A stretch of DNA of 5,955 nt, from positions 1-5,955 of the forward strand of contig JASHTR010000180.1 of the NCBI GenBank assembly GCA_030040455.1, read 5' to 3'. Position numbers and translations under genes: made by a program. Positions 4,980 through 5,955 of the stretch are shown piece after piece. Under the pieces are notes generated by a model. The model was given only the letters and a program-made list of their open reading frames with translations, had not been told where the DNA came from and made no database searches. The stretch is from Terriglobia bacterium (GTDB lineage Bacteria; Acidobacteriota; Terriglobia; UBA7540). Position 1 is the stretch's first letter, and the number at the start of each line of letters is the position of its first letter.

Positions 4980-5955
4980 TTATCGCATGGCGCAGCGCTT
5001 CCCCGGAAAGGCCAGTTGGTCATAGGGCTCTGGGTACAGAGGCCCTTTCGATTGCCAGAGAATTTTGAATTCCCCATCCGGCTGGAGCTGGCCGACATAC
5101 GCCGTCTGGTAAAGGCTCTGGTTGCCGGCAAACTCAATTCTTCCCATCACGGAGCCGTCCCAGCCGAGTTCCACCGCCGCTTTTCGCACGGCCTGCGGAT
5201 CGAAGCTCCTTGCCTTCCGGGCGGCAGCGGCCCACATGAGCACGTCGATGTAGCCGTGCGCCATCGGGTCATCCACGGCCGCGTTCGCGCCGAACCTGGC
5301 CCTGTAGGCCGCCACAAATTTCTCGTTCATGGAATTGTTGAGGCTCTCAAAATAATTCCACGCGGCGTAACTTCCAGCCACTAATCCCGTGCCCATGGCT
5401 TTGGCTTCCTGCTCAGCAATGCTGAAAGACATCACGGGCATCTTGGAGGGCGGCATGCCGGCGGCCACAATCTGCTTGAAGAAGGAAACGTTGCTGTCGC
5501 CGTTTAAAGTGTTAAAGATGACGTCCGGCCTGGCGATTCTGATCTTGGTGATGACCGAGCTGAAGTCCGTCCCGCCGAGTGGCACGTATTCCTCGCCAGC
5601 GACGACTCCACCGCGCTGGATAATGTGCTTTTTGAGGATGAGGTTTGCCGTTCGCGGGAAGACGTAATCGGACCCCAACAGAAAAATCCGCTTGTAGCCT
5701 TTCTCGAAAGCCCAGTCGAGAGCGGGCAGGATTTGCTGGTTAGGCTGTGCTCCTGAGTACATAATGTCCGGCGAGCACTCGTTGCCTTCAAATTGGACGG
5801 GATACCAGAGGAGGGAATGGAACCTTTCAAAGACGGGAAGCATGGCCTTCCGGCTTGCCGACGTCCACCCACCAAAAACCGTTACAACCTTATCCTCCTG
5901 AATCAGTTTTTGCGCTTTCTGGGAAAATATCGCCGGATCAGAAGCTCCGTCTTCG
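4980..5955 (-). CDS. urtA: Urea ABC transporter substrate-binding protein UrtA, 5' end cut by window
   Basis: UrtA binds urea in the periplasm and delivers it to UrtBC. The reading frame enters at the right edge and runs 324 residues to TAA at 4982-4980; the signal peptide and roughly the first fifth to quarter lie outside. Visible UrtA features are EDGASDPAIF at the edge, VVTVFGGWTSASRKAMLPVF (residues 23-42), LLWYPVQFEGNECSPDIMYSG (48-68), PNQQILPALDW (71-81) and LLGSDYVFPRTAN. Further on come GGTDFSSVITKI, GSYAAWNYFESL and the C-terminal YDQLAFPGKRC. The YPVQFEG and PNQQ segments are characteristic of UrtA versus amino-acid-binding relatives, so urea or a short-chain amide is the likely ligand. 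An internal ATG at 5843 opens the longest complete frame but is not the true start. Any promoter, for example a nitrogen-responsive one, would be upstream of this window. Confidence 0.96.
   Translation of the reverse strand, partial: EDGASDPAIFSQKAQKLIQEDKVVTVFGGWTSASRKAMLPVFERFHSLLWYPVQFEGNECSPDIMYSGAQPNQQILPALDWAFEKGYKRIFLLGSDYVFPRTANLILKKHIIQRGGVVAGEEYVPLGGTDFSSVITKIRIARPDVIFNTLNGDSNVSFFKQIVAAGMPPSKMPVMSFSIAEQEAKAMGTGLVAGSYAAWNYFESLNNSMNEKFVAAYRARFGANAAVDDPMAHGYIDVLMWAAAARKARSFDPQAVRKAAVELGWDGSVMGRIEFAGNQSLYQTAYVGQLQPDGEFKILWQSKGPLYPEPYDQLAFPGKRCAMR

Overview
The window is one co-directional block on the minus strand. It encodes a complete ATP-driven urea uptake system followed by the structural genes of urease. 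In transcription order (high to low coordinate) the genes are urtA (5' end outside the window), urtB, urtC, urtD, urtE, ureA, ureB and ureC (3' end outside the window). Every gene was recognised from its translated protein; no database search was possible.

How they work together: UrtA is the periplasmic urea-binding protein. UrtB and UrtC are the two membrane permeases, and UrtD and UrtE are the two ATPases of a branched-chain-amino-acid-type (HAAT family) ABC importer. Imported urea is hydrolysed in the cytoplasm by the nickel urease UreABC to ammonia and carbon dioxide. The layout reads as a nitrogen-scavenging operon. Nickel-insertion genes (ureD/E/F/G) are not in the window and would be expected beyond the left edge.

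Layout: 5955-4980 urtA; 4970-4059 urtB; 4057-2963 urtC; 2962-2814 a 149-base gap with a REP-like doublet and a further perfect hairpin; 2813-2049 urtD; 2062-1355 urtE; 1348-1046 ureA; 1045-751 a 295-base gap with a four-hairpin inverted-repeat element, a short CGCAAAG-type repeat and a weak candidate promoter; 750-376 ureB; 379-1 ureC. All other junctions are tight, from a 14-base overlap to a 9-base gap. The two long gaps are therefore the only breaks in a compact operon, and each is filled by a different repeat family.

Organism: a moderately GC-rich, probably Gram-negative bacterium with many dispersed intergenic palindromes. The repeat at 889-1003 and the CGCAAAGACGC-type repeat resemble elements I associate with soil and metagenome-derived Acidobacteriota and similar phyla. 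This is a recollection, so the phylum assignment is weak. I see no new enzymatic system; the points of interest are the intergenic elements and what they may do to expression within the operon.
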